Part shown: one piece after another, positions 33,642 through 41,976 of the stretch
Numbering within the stretch: the stretch's first letter is position 1
Layout: the number at the start of each line of letters is the position of its first letter
Source of the DNA: Candidatus Aminicenantota bacterium
GTDB lineage: Bacteria > Acidobacteriota > Aminicenantia > Aminicenantales > UBA4085
NCBI GenBank assembly: GCA_026393895.1
Contig: JAPKZG010000023.1
Coordinates: 1-45,567 of the forward strand
Direction of reading: 5' to 3'
Length of the DNA stretch: 45,567 nucleotides
Program-made: the position numbers and the translations under genes
Notes under the pieces: model-generated
Databases searched by the model: none
Seen by the model: the letters and a program-made list of their open reading frames with translations, nothing else
Told to the model about the DNA's origin: nothing

Positions 33642-34533
33642 CTAAACGGCTTCCATCGTCGAGGGCGGCTTCGGCGCGATGTTATAGGTGACGCTGACGA
33701 CCCCGGGGATTTCCCGGAGGATGTCGTCCGAAATCGTTTCCAGCGTCTCCCACGAAAGACGCGTCGGCGTTGCGGTGCGCGCGTCGACGCTGTCCCAGCA
33801 GCGGACTTCGATCTGCAGGCCGTAATCGCGCCGTCCCTCGCGGATTCCGGGGACCCGGTCGGCATGGAGAATGGCCATGAATTGAAACACGTCGTTCCCC
33901 TCGAGCCGCCGCTCGAGGATCGCGGTCGCCCGGTTTCCGGTTGAACTGCTCGGCCGGAAGCCCGAGAGCCCGGCCGACGACCCGGACGCCATCCTTACGG
34001 AGCGGAAGCAGCGGTTCCAGGATGTGGTATCCGAACGCTTCTTTCGGGTCGATTCCCAGTTGAGCGAAGACATTGTGTTGGCGTTTGATCCCGGCGACCG
34101 TTTCGTCGACGTCGGTCAGGATGGTGCCCTGGAGAAGGTGTTTGGCCCCGCTTTCCTTGACGATCCGGCCGAAAACGTTCCGGTAGAAGGTCTGGGTGAT
34201 CGCCTCGCGTTTTTCCTCGGGGTCGGTCAAGCCCTTCAAGGCCGCGAAAAATTCCGCCTTGGCCTCGACGACATCGACCCGGACGCCGAGTTTTCGGAAC
34301 GTTTCGACGACTTTCGTTGCTTCGTTTTCACGCATCAACCCGTTCTCGATGAAAACGGTCCGGAGGCGGTCTTTGAGGGCGCGATGGCCGAGCATCGTCA
34401 CCACCGAGGAATCGACCCCCCCGGACAGGGCGTTGATCGCCAGGCCGGGGCCGACCGCGGCCTGGATCTCTTCCACGTTTTCGGCGATGAAAAGCTGGGG
34501 GTTCAATTCGGCGACCGTGATTTCCTTGATCAT
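33642..34533 (-). pseudogene. guaA: GMP synthase ATP-pyrophosphatase part (GuaA-like), internal deletion and frameshift
   Basis: The ATG at 34533 follows AAGGAG by 7 nt. The first frame encodes the ATP pyrophosphatase domain: the P-loop LSGGVDSSVVTML, RTVFIENGLMRENEA and GTILTDVDETV, up to RALGLPAEQ. The second frame resumes with ATAILERRL, continues with FQFMAILHADRVPGIREGRR, and ends VSVTYNIAPKPPSTMEAV, the GMP synthetase dimerisation end. About 30-35 family residues between them, including the HPFPGP motif, are absent and the frame shifts (junction near 33925-33955). There is no glutamine amidotransferase part, as in archaeal two-subunit enzymes. GMP synthesis is normally essential, so either another copy exists or the sequence lost a segment. 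Confidence 0.82.
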
Positions 34534-34660
34534 GAAACAACTCCTTGAAGGAGGGCGGCCCCCCGCCTCCCGATTTGTCCGCACTATAACGGAGGCGTCG
34601 GCTCGGTGTCAAGATAAAGAGGGTTCCACCCGGCGTCAGGACGGAAAAGAGAAAAGAGGT

Positions 34661-35671
34661 TCAGGAAGCCCGGTAGTATTTGGCCAGGGCCTCGAGGATA
34701 TAGCCGTCATACGCGACGACGAATTCGGTCCGCATGGGCGTCTGCGCGGAGACGACGCTGCGCATTTCTTCGTCCCGGGGCTGGGCCGAGGCCACGATCA
34801 ACAGCTCTCCGAATTTCTTCTCCACGGGAATAACCTCGTATTTCAAAACCACCTCGCGTGGCAGGAGGCGAAGAACGTCTTCCGGAATCGTCATCACCGA
34901 AAGGTCCACCCAGGCACATCCCATTTGAGACGCCAAGGCCAAACAAATGTCGTCAGGAGTGACGTACTTGAGCTCGACGAGAATCTGACCGAGCCTCTTC
35001 TTCCGGTTTTCTTTTTGAATGATCAGGGCTTTGTCGAGTTGATCCCGGCTGATGTACTGGGCTTCGACCAGGATCTCGCCCAGCATCGACCGGGAATTTT
35101 TCTGGGTGTTCAAAGATTCGTCCAGCTGCTGCCGACTGATCAACTCCTGCTCCAGGAGAATCTGCCCGATCATTTTTTTCCGGTGTTCCGCCTGCAGGTT
35201 GAGCGCGTTCTGGAGTTGGCTCCCGTCGATGATCTTGGCATCGACCAGCATCCTCCCCAAAAGCCGCTTCTGGTCCACCTTGGTGACGCAACGGGTGTTG
35301 ATGTAGATCCGCTCGCTCTGGTCCGCCGGATTGAGGGGCATGAGAAAGAAGCTTTTTTCGCCGGGGCTGTATTTCAGGGTCGTGCCCGTCAGGACCTCGC
35401 CGTCGTTCATTTCGACGACAAGTTTGTAGGCCACCGTCCCGGCGAAATGCGTTTGGGAGATGGTTTCCTTGCGAACGGCGGAATCCTCCGTGGAAGCCTT
35501 CTTGAGGAACAGGATCTTTTTGATCTCCTCGATATGGACCGTCATTTGGATATTGGATTTCCCGTCTTCGGAGGTCGTCTCGAACGGAACGGTCTGCTTG
35601 GCCGGGTTGAAAAACGGAATGGATCCCCGTTTTGACTTCCCGTCGAGAAACTGGACGACGACCTTGGACAT
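34661..35671 (-). CDS. DUF6982-like and MshEN-domain protein
   Basis: A 336-aa soluble protein. The ATG at 35671 (MSKVVVQFLDGKSKRGSIPF) is chosen because homology begins there; in-frame sequence upstream overlaps thiD on the other strand. Residues 1-110 resemble the DUF6982 beta domain. Residues about 125-245 contain four helical repeats of the form LGRMLVDAKIIDGSQLQNAL, IGQILLEQELISRQQLDESL, LGEILVEAQYISRDQLDKAL and LGQILVELKYVTPDDICLAL, as in type II secretion ATPase N-domains. The C-terminus is an MshEN fold (MTIPEDVLRLLPREVVLKYEVIPV...AQPRDEEMRSVVSAQT), known in other proteins to bind cyclic di-GMP. No ATPase domain follows, so it may be a regulatory or adaptor protein. Confidence 0.83.
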   Translation of the reverse strand: MSKVVVQFLDGKSKRGSIPFFNPAKQTVPFETTSEDGKSNIQMTVHIEEIKKILFLKKASTEDSAVRKETISQTHFAGTVAYKLVVEMNDGEVLTGTTLKYSPGEKSFFLMPLNPADQSERIYINTRCVTKVDQKRLLGRMLVDAKIIDGSQLQNALNLQAEHRKKMIGQILLEQELISRQQLDESLNTQKNSRSMLGEILVEAQYISRDQLDKALIIQKENRKKRLGQILVELKYVTPDDICLALASQMGCAWVDLSVMTIPEDVLRLLPREVVLKYEVIPVEKKFGELLIVASAQPRDEEMRSVVSAQTPMRTEFVVAYDGYILEALAKYYRAS

Positions 35672-35686
35672 ATCTCTACCGGAATA

Positions 35687-35715
35687 TAAATATCTCAGGA
35701 ATGAAAAAATAGCAA
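35687..35715 (-). promoter_or_regulatory. possible promoter of the MshEN gene
   Basis: On the minus strand TTGCTA (35715-35710), a 17-nt spacer and TATTTA (35692-35687). The predicted start lies about 9 nt before the ATG at 35671. Confidence 0.35.
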
Positions 35716-35824
35716 GTCCACCGATATTTTTTCTCACCCGGGGAGCCGCATCGTCGAGTGGCCGACCGCGTTCGGCCGGGTTCCGGTTGACAAAAACGTC
35801 CGGTGAGGGTAAGGAAGGAGAATC

Positions 35825-36486
35825 ATGAATCTCGTCTCCATCGCCGGATTCGATCCCACCGGAGGCGCGGGTGTCCTGCTCGATACGGCCGTATTCCGGG
35901 CTCTCCGCTTCGGCGGGACCGCCGTCCTCACGGCGGTCACGATTCAAAATACGAAGGCCGTCTTCCGGGTCAAGCCCCTCCCGGCCCGTTTCGTTCGCGG
36001 CCAATTCCAGGCCCTGGAACGCGAGTTCGTCATAGCCGGCCTCAAAGTCGGGATGGTCGGATCGGCGGAGAATCTCGAGGAAATCGGCCGGCTGCTCGCT
36101 GCACATCCGGACATCCCGCGGGTCGTCGACCCCGTTTTCCGGTCGAGTTCCGGCCGTCGCCTGATCGGAACATCTTCCGCCCGAATGGTTCTCCGCTTAT
36201 TCCGGAAAAACAGTCGTAATAAAGGATTTTCATGCGAAAGGGATTGGTCAATCTTCTTTTCGACGGCCGCCGGGAGTTTCGTTTCGCCAGAAAACGGATC
36301 CCGGCCGACGTTCATGGAACGGGATGTTTTTTTTCGGCGGCCTTGCTCGGTTTTCTCGTCCGCACGGGCGATTTGGCCGCGGCCGCGAAATCAGCTACGG
36401 ATTGGACGCATCGGGCCATCCGGTCGGCCGCCCCGATCGGACGGGGACGCGCGGTTCTGGCCCCCCTTTCCTTCCCCCGGCCATAA
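35825..36486 (+). pseudogene. thiD: hydroxymethylpyrimidine kinase-like (ThiD), internal deletion and frameshifts
   Basis: AAGGAGAATC precedes the ATG. The first frame has SIAGFDPTGGAGVLLDTAVFRALR (ThiD N-terminal signature), TAVTIQNT, KVGMVGSAEN and VVDPVFRSSSGRRLI. A third frame then reads SGKTVVIKDFHAKG, like the ThiD TVLVKGGH strand. A second frame continues KGLVNLLFDGRREFRF and HGTGCFFSAALLGFL, the anion-hole and catalytic motif (GTGC). So about 40-45 residues are missing near 36190-36205, and one extra base near 36240 separates the last two frames. The enzyme phosphorylates HMP in thiamine synthesis or pyridoxal in related members. Its 3' end overlaps the convergent dehydratase gene by 96 nt. 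Confidence 0.75.
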
Positions 36487-37437
36487 ACCCGTGATTTTTT
36501 GCCACCGTTCCGGGTCGATGTTTCCTCCGCTCGAAACCAGGACGACCGTCCGGTTTCGATATCGTCCGGCGTCCTTAAGCAAGGCGGCCAAGGCCAATCC
36601 CCCCGCCCCCTCGACGATTCGTCCGTGGAGCCGGTAACAAAGACTCATCGCCTCCCGCAATCGGGTTTCCCCCGCGAGTTTGATTTCGTCGACAAAAGTC
36701 CGGCAAAGCGAAAACGTGATCGATCCCGGTTCGATCCCGCCGGCGACGGCATCGGCCGCCGTGCGCCCTTCTTCGACTCGGACGATCCGGCCCGCCCGAA
36801 GCGAAGCCTTCATGAAGGCCGAAGCGGCCGGTTCGACGCCGACGATCCGGATCTCCGGCCTCCGGTTTTTGACGTAAGCTCCGATTCCGGAGATCAAGCC
36901 GCCGCCGCCGACCGGCACATAAATGTCGGTCGCTTCCGGGCAATCCTCGAGGATTTCGAGGCCGAGCGTGCCCTGGCCGGCGATGACGTCCGGATCGTTG
37001 TAAGGCGAAACATAGATTTTTCCCGTTTTCGCCGCGGTGCGCCGGGCAGCCGTTTCGGCCCGCTCGCAACTCGACCCGTGAAATTCAAGAACCGCACCGG
37101 CCGCCTTCAGTTTGGCGATCTTGGCCGGGGAAGCGGTCCGGGGCAGATATAGGATCGCGCCCGCCCGTTCCAGGGCCGCCGCCCGGAGAACCCCCAGACC
37201 GTGATTTCCCGTGGATGCCGCGATCAAGCCGGCCCGTTTTTCGGCCGCCGACAACGCCCGGATTTTGTTCAACGCCCCCCTCAACTTGAACGACCCCGTC
37301 GTTTGATCGGCCTCCCACTTGACGAAGACACGGGCGCCGGTCAGGCGGGACAATGGCGCGGAATACTCCAACGGCGTCCGGACGATATCCTTCCGGATTC
37401 TTTCATACGCCTGAAGGACATCGCCTTCCGTGATCAT
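36391..37437 (-). CDS. threonine dehydratase-like PLP enzyme (IlvA/TdcB type)
   Basis: A 348-aa fold type II PLP enzyme, starting at ATG 37437 (MITEGDVLQAYERI). The Schiff-base Lys lies in GSFKLRGALNKIRAL; the Asn-binding loop is ASTGNHGLGV; the phosphate site is VPVGGGGLISGIG; VSSGGNID closes the active site. There is no C-terminal ACT regulatory domain, so it is of the short catabolic/serine-threonine dehydratase form rather than the feedback-inhibited IlvA. The start has only a weak ribosome site. The last 31 codons overlap the convergent thiD remnant; that end lacks known motifs and may be an extension made by thiD decay. Confidence 0.87.
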   Translation of the reverse strand: MITEGDVLQAYERIRKDIVRTPLEYSAPLSRLTGARVFVKWEADQTTGSFKLRGALNKIRALSAAEKRAGLIAASTGNHGLGVLRAAALERAGAILYLPRTASPAKIAKLKAAGAVLEFHGSSCERAETAARRTAAKTGKIYVSPYNDPDVIAGQGTLGLEILEDCPEATDIYVPVGGGGLISGIGAYVKNRRPEIRIVGVEPAASAFMKASLRAGRIVRVEEGRTAADAVAGGIEPGSITFSLCRTFVDEIKLAGETRLREAMSLCYRLHGRIVEGAGGLALAALLKDAGRYRNRTVVLVSSGGNIDPERWQKITGLWPGEGKGGQNRASPSDRGGRPDGPMRPIRS

Positions 37438-37555
37438 GTCATCTATATTCCACAAGTCAGGTCGGCGATCAAGAATTATTCCGATCTATTGGGAAAAGAA
37501 TGACAACTCCATTCCGCGATATGACGTGAAGAAAGTCCTGCGAACTGGCCGTCCT

Positions 37556-37740
37556 CAAGCCCCCAGGCTTAGCAGTCCTACGCGACCTTAAGGAGCTAGG
37601 ACATAGCGGAGGGGGGCCCCATGCTTGCATGGGGGGAACCGACGCACTCATGGCTCAGGTGATAAACTTCGCCATGAGTACGAGGAAGCCTTGGGACTGG
37701 TTCCCGGGGCGGAGGATGGCCTGTTCGCAGGACCAAGCCA
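37556..37740 (+). ncRNA. candidate structured RNA ahead of the DUF72 gene
   Basis: Within the 338-nt spacer 37456-37793, which has no convincing coding frame, several perfect hairpins stand in series: GTCCTA/TAGGAC (37575-37580 with 37597-37602); CCCCATGC/GCATGGGG with a TT loop (37617-37634); ACTCATGGC/GCCATGAGT (37646-37654 with 37671-37679, 16-nt loop); and CCTG-TTCG-CAGG (37720-37731). The CTTGG/CCAAG stem (37690-37694 with 37733-37737) encloses the last. Density and perfection of pairing argue for an RNA. The strand is uncertain; plus is chosen for the TTCG tetraloop. Identity unknown: a leader of DUF72, or a remnant of a transposon-linked guide RNA, are guesses. Confidence 0.4.
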
Positions 37741-37793
37741 TTGGCTCCGACCGCGTTGGATTTCCGCCCTCTTTTCCTTAAAATGGAAGGACG

Positions 37794-38702
37794 ATGTCCC
37801 GCATCTACGTCGGAACGGCCGGGTGGAGCTACGAGGATTGGAGGGGTATCGTCTATCCCGAGGAACGGGGAAGCCACATTCATCCGCTTTCCTTCCTGGC
37901 CCGTTACATCGATTGCGTCGAGGTGAACAGCACCTTCTACCGGACGCCCCCGGTCCCGATGGTTTTGGGATGGCTCAAGGCCGTCGCCGCGCATCCCGAT
38001 TTTCAATTCGCCGTCAAGCTCCATCAAGCGTTCACCCACGAGCGCCGAAATTTCGAAAGCCGCGACGCCGATCTCTTCAAGAAGGCCGTCGAGCCGATCG
38101 CGGCCGCCGGCCGCCTGGCCGCCCTTCTCCTTCAATTCCCCTGGTCCTACCAGAACACCGGGCCGCACCGGGAATATCTCACCGGCTTGTTCAACCTGTT
38201 CGCCGGTTATCCCCTGGCCCTGGAAGTCCGCCACGGGACATGGGACGACCCGGCCATTTTCACCTTTCTCCGCGAACATCGCGTCGCCTTCTGCAACCTC
38301 GACCAGCCGGTCATCGGTTCGTCCTTGAAACCAACGGCTGTGGTGACCGACCCCCGGTTCGCATACGTCCGGCTTCATGGACGAAACTACAAGGACTGGT
38401 TTCGCGAAGGCGCCGGACGCGACGCGCGTTACAATTATCTTTACGCCAAGAACGAACTGGACGAATGGGTCGAGCGGATTAAGGAATTGGGACGCTCGAC
38501 GGATCGGATCTACGTCGTTACGAACAATCACTACCGGGGCCAAGCCCTGGCCAACGCTCTCCAGATCAAGAACTTGACCAGCGGAAAAAAACTCGAGGTT
38601 CCCGAGGAACTCCTGAAGCAATACCCGGTTCTAGAGGAGATCATCGAGCGCATCCGCAAAGGCCAGCTCGATTTGTTCGATAATAATAAAAAAGAGCTAT
38701 AG
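37794..38702 (+). CDS. DUF72 family protein
   Basis: A 302-aa TIM-barrel protein of the DUF72 (YecE) family. IYVGTAGWSYEDWRGIVYPE and CVEVNSTFYRTP at the N-terminus, FAVKLHQAFTHERR, LLLQFPWSYQ and LALEVRHGTWDD in the middle, and AYVRLHGR...YVVTNNHYRGQALANAL toward the end are the conserved blocks. Biochemical function is unknown in the family. GGAAGG lies just before the ATG. It is the last chromosomal gene before the AT-rich segment and the IS256 island. Confidence 0.93.
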   Translation: MSRIYVGTAGWSYEDWRGIVYPEERGSHIHPLSFLARYIDCVEVNSTFYRTPPVPMVLGWLKAVAAHPDFQFAVKLHQAFTHERRNFESRDADLFKKAVEPIAAAGRLAALLLQFPWSYQNTGPHREYLTGLFNLFAGYPLALEVRHGTWDDPAIFTFLREHRVAFCNLDQPVIGSSLKPTAVVTDPRFAYVRLHGRNYKDWFREGAGRDARYNYLYAKNELDEWVERIKELGRSTDRIYVVTNNHYRGQALANALQIKNLTSGKKLEVPEELLKQYPVLEEIIERIRKGQLDLFDNNKKEL

Positions 38703-38941
38703 ACGAATGTATAAGGGTATTTTCAACAAATCTAAGTTTCAGGGATTTTTACATTAAATTGAGAATAAATATTCGTCTCTAATTGTCTTTCATTTTCTTG
38801 TATGAATATTTTATTATTCGACAATATCCTCCTTTGTGTCATTAAAATTAATGGCACATTATTTTAATTAATTCTATAAACGGATAATATCGAATAAGCG
38901 AAAGATAATATTTTACTTTAAGACCATTCGCTCATTAGGAA
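38703..38941. other. AT-rich spacer before the IS256 island
   Basis: About 240 nt of strongly AT-rich DNA, sharply unlike the GC-rich surroundings, with no coding frame. It contains an 8-bp inverted repeat AGACGAAT (38701-38708)/ATTCGTCT (38771-38778) and the palindromic element at 38814-38897. Confidence 0.7.
38814..38897. repeat. 84-bp nested inverted repeat, MITE-like
   Basis: Outer arms TTATTCGACAATATCC and GGATAATATCGAATAA pair at 14 of 16 positions. Inside, ATTAAAATTAATG and CATTATTTTAAT flank a GCA loop as a near-perfect hairpin. The whole could form a cruciform or act as a very small non-autonomous mobile element. Confidence 0.6.
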
Positions 38942-38964
38942 GAGATATAACCGAAAGTCGTGTA
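38942..38964 (+). repeat. IS256 left terminal inverted repeat
   Basis: Begins GAGATATAACC and ends GTGTA; 17 of 23 positions match the right repeat. It lies about 80 nt before the transposase ATG. Confidence 0.7.
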
Positions 38965-39039
38965 TGAAAGAAAAAAGCGTATCCTATGTTGACCTTCAAA
39001 CTTCAACATGGACCGGAAAGGGTCCGAAAGGATACGCTC

Positions 39040-40278
39040 ATGAAGAAGACTACCGCAAAAGCGGACGAAGGTCGAATGATTTCCGAATCGCGGGCGGCTT
39101 TGGACGAAATCGTCCGGCAGGGCGCCCGACGAATGCTCCAGGAAGCCTTGGAGCATGAAGTGGCGGAATATCTGGCGATCATGGATCGAAAAAAGGATGG
39201 AGACGGCCGGCAAGAGATTGTCCGCAACGGATATCTTCCCCAACGGGAACTGATCACGGGCGTCGGGCCGCTGTCGATTCGAAAGCCTCGGGTCCGGGAT
39301 CGGGCCGGAAAAACGCGGTTTTCGAGTAAGATTCTGCCGCCGTTTATGCGGCGGGTGCCCAGTGTCGATGCGCTCATTCCCGTGCTTTATCTGAAAGGAA
39401 TATCGACGGGCGACTTTTCGGAGGCCTTGGAGGCGATTTTGGGCCCACAGGCGGCGGGACTTTCGGCCACCAACATCGTCCGGCTGAAAGAGGGCTGGAA
39501 AGAAGAGTATGAGGCTTGGGCCGGGCGGGATCTTTCGGACAAGAGATATGTGTACTGGTGGGCCGACGGGATTTACTTCAACGTCCGTCTGGATACGGAG
39601 TGTCCCTGCCTGCTGATTCTCATGGGAGCCCTGGAGGACGGGACGAAAGAGCTGGTTGCGGTCTAGGACGGGATCCGGGAAAGCAAGGCTTCGTGGCTGG
39701 AAGTTCTGAGAGATCTGAAGGCCCGCGGACTTGCGGAATCTCCCAAGCTGGCCGTGGGCGACGGGGCTCTGGGCTTCTGGGCTGCCTTGGAGGAAGAGCA
39801 ATCGGAAACCCGGGAGCAACGGTGTTGGGTTCATAAAACAGCCAACGTGCTGGACAAACTGCCCCGGAGCGTCCAGCCTTATGCAAAAAAGATGATCCAT
39901 GAGATGTATTTGTCGCCGACCAAGGAAAAGGCCCTGCGCGCCTACCGGCGTTTTCTTACCGAATATGAAGCCAAGTATCCAAAAGCGACGGAGTGTTTGC
40001 GGAAAGACGAAGACGTGTTGTTTACGTTTTATGATTTTCCGGCCGAGCATTGGAGGCATATCCGGACGACGAACCCGATCGAATCGGCCTTCGCCACGGT
40101 CCGGCACCGGACGCGGCAGACGAAAGGCTGCGGGTCGCACCTGGCGACGTTGATGATGGTCTTCAAGCTGGCGACGCAGGCGGAGCGGCACTGGCGAAAG
40201 CTGAACAGCGCGCAGCTTCTGGCTCAAGTGATTCGCGGCGTCGTCTTTACCGACGGCGTCATGGAAAAGGCGGCTTAA
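39040..40278 (+). pseudogene. IS256-family transposase interrupted by an in-frame TAG
   Basis: A 413-codon frame from ATG 39040 (AAAGGA 7 nt upstream) with TAG at 39664-39666, codon 209, where the second copy has TGG (Trp). The remainder is open to 40278. DDE residues: first Asp in YVYWWADGIYF, second Asp in AVGDGALGFW, Glu in TTNPIESAFATVRHRT, plus the mutator-type RCWVHKTANVL. The stop falls between the first and second catalytic Asp, so neither half can be active alone; only readthrough or trans supply by the other copy would move it. Protein identity to the second copy is high, with about a dozen substitutions over the shared part. Confidence 0.9.
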
Positions 40279-40883
40279 ATGAAGTTCAACAGGATATGCT
40301 CAAATCCTTCCCGTACACAACATTTGACAATATCTCGGTCAGGGATGGCTATAGTGACAGCGGTGCTCGTCATAACATTTTCAAGCGTGTAAGTGCTCAC
40401 TTGCCCACGGCTATCAGCCACATAAACCGCAAAGTTAAGGTTAGTCTTATAGTCCGGCTCAACAGGCGGTTTGTCATTTCCGCCTTTCGTGACGAGTTTA
40501 TAGATAAGATAACCCACGCCAACCACAATCAACGCACCCAGCACCCACTTCCACCACTGGCTCTTCTTCTTTTTGACTTCCTTTCCGGGTATGGTATTGG
40601 GAGTCTTGTTTTCTTCGGGCTTATCCTGCGAAGCGGGCTTTGAAAATTCGAGATATGGATGTTCGTCCAAAGATTTAGGAACTTGGCTGAGAAGATGTGA
40701 AGAGTCAGCCTTTGGCGGGGGGACGTTTGTGGATACGACATCTTCTTTGGATTGACCTACCCGATATCCGCCGCCAAATGAATATTGGACGAAGCCAAGG
40801 TAAACAAGGCTCACGACAAGAGTAAGGGCAATGAACGACTTAAATCTCATGGGACAGGATGGTTTTCGATTTTCTTTTCCCAC
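40275..40883 (-). CDS. membrane protein of unknown function, C-terminus replaced by IS256 sequence
   Basis: A 202-aa frame with a GTG start at 40883 supported by AAGGAGG 7 nt upstream. An N-terminal signal or membrane helix (about 15-36, FIALTLVVSLVYLGFVQYSF) leads to a Pro/Ser/Lys-rich spacer, then a second helix (about 108-130, WWKWVLGALIVVGVGYLIYKL), and a C-terminal segment NLNFAVYVADSRGQVSTYTL. The last 20 codons (from DRDIVKCC) are read from the IS256 right end, so the original C-terminus was lost on insertion. Base composition is lower in GC than the chromosome. Family not recognised. Confidence 0.65.
   Translation of the reverse strand: MGKENRKPSCPMRFKSFIALTLVVSLVYLGFVQYSFGGGYRVGQSKEDVVSTNVPPPKADSSHLLSQVPKSLDEHPYLEFSKPASQDKPEENKTPNTIPGKEVKKKKSQWWKWVLGALIVVGVGYLIYKLVTKGGNDKPPVEPDYKTNLNFAVYVADSRGQVSTYTLENVMTSTAVTIAIPDRDIVKCCVREGFEHILLNFI
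40314..40336 (-). repeat. IS256 right terminal inverted repeat, left copy
   Basis: Read inward on the minus strand it begins GAGATATTGTC and ends TTGTGTA. The same sequence ends the right copy at 44636. Confidence 0.75.
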
Positions 40884-41976
40884 CGGTTGACCTCCTTCTT
40901 GCCTAGGAGAGCCTTCCCTTCACGGGGGATGATATTCCGGCTGGTCGAAGGCAGTCAAGGCAAAAAATCGACGCAAAGATTCCTTGAATTGATGGTCCAG
41001 ATACCCCCCGGTCGCACCAGGATTGAGCCAGGGCGATAGATTCGAACAGATGCGTAAGAAAATTTTCCAACGCTTCCTATGGGGCGTCCGGGGTCGAAAA
41101 ATGATGATTGCGGGCTAGCTTCTTCGTTTTCTACTATTTCTTTTCAGTTCCGGATTATCCTTATTTTGCCTTGCTTTGGTTCAGGGTGATAATTCAAGTT
41201 TGTAAAAAGGGGACAAAAGGGGATATTTAAGGACATAGAGAGTAATCGTAAACGATTGGGGAGAAGTCTGTCGGAGTAATTTTTGCCCTGGAATTTCCCC
41301 TATTGGAATACATTTCTTTTATTTAGGTTTTTGTCTTCTTCAACCCAATCACCAGGGGCCCCCGAGAGGGAGGGTTTTCGTTTTTTCCCAATCCGCATGT
41401 AAATTTTGGCATACAAAGCGACAAAAGATGGGACATTTTATCCGAAGTTGTCCAACGAAAGGGGACATATATCGGACAAAAAGGAACAAAAGGGGACATT
41501 GACGACCCCCCTGGAGGCTCTGAATCCTCAGCCCTTACTCTATGCTTGGAAAGATAAACAGGGAAGGGTCGGAATCCTTCGGAATGCGGATTAAAGTCCG
41601 GAAACAAAGGTTAACGTTTTGGAAGCATCTTCGGCGTCGCTTCCCCTTCTATTTCTTCTCTTGGGTTTTCTTCTGTATGTGAATGTATTGCTTAGTAGTC
41701 TTAACGGAAGAAGCCTTGGTTTAGATAAACACAGTACGGCAGAAAAAGATTCTGAAGCCCGCTTCTGGGACTTTATAATCGGGAGACTTCACACGGTTGC
41801 TGATCCCCCGGTCGAATATTTTTCGTGATTGGACCAAACCGGGAAGGCGAGGTCCAAGCGATTTAAAACTCATCCGGATGATCGAGTCGCCACGGGGCCG
41901 ATCCGATTCGTCTTCTATCGTTCTTGACAACCCCCGAACGCTCATTTATCGTTATTCCCGAGGGCAAGCTGGGATT
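40884..41976. other. 1.1-kb non-coding stretch in the island, degenerate sequence
   Basis: No frame with convincing start, ribosome site and composition. The short motif GGGGACA recurs (41209, 41461, 41492, with TGGGACA at 41430), in a pattern seen in decayed repeat-rich spacers. Short open frames of 60-95 codons here look incidental. It may be the remains of older insertions. Confidence 0.5.

Larger units (their letters stand above)
38942..40336 (+). mobile_element. IS256-family insertion sequence, left copy
   Basis: A 1395-bp element, within the usual IS256 size. Terminal inverted repeats of 23 bp (38942-38964 and 40314-40336) match at 17 positions and both begin GAGATAT. The right boundary is fixed by comparison with the second copy: the two agree up to GAGATATTGTC and diverge beyond. 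The flanking 8 bp (left TTAGGAA-like, right GGTCAGGG) do not match, so no simple target duplication surrounds this copy alone. Confidence 0.8.

Noticed and set aside
41323..41828. Short frames of 62-94 codons on both strands (41323-41607, 41406-41594, 41619-41828)
   Set aside because: No ribosome sites of note, mutually overlapping, no recognisable protein features; taken as chance frames in decayed sequence.
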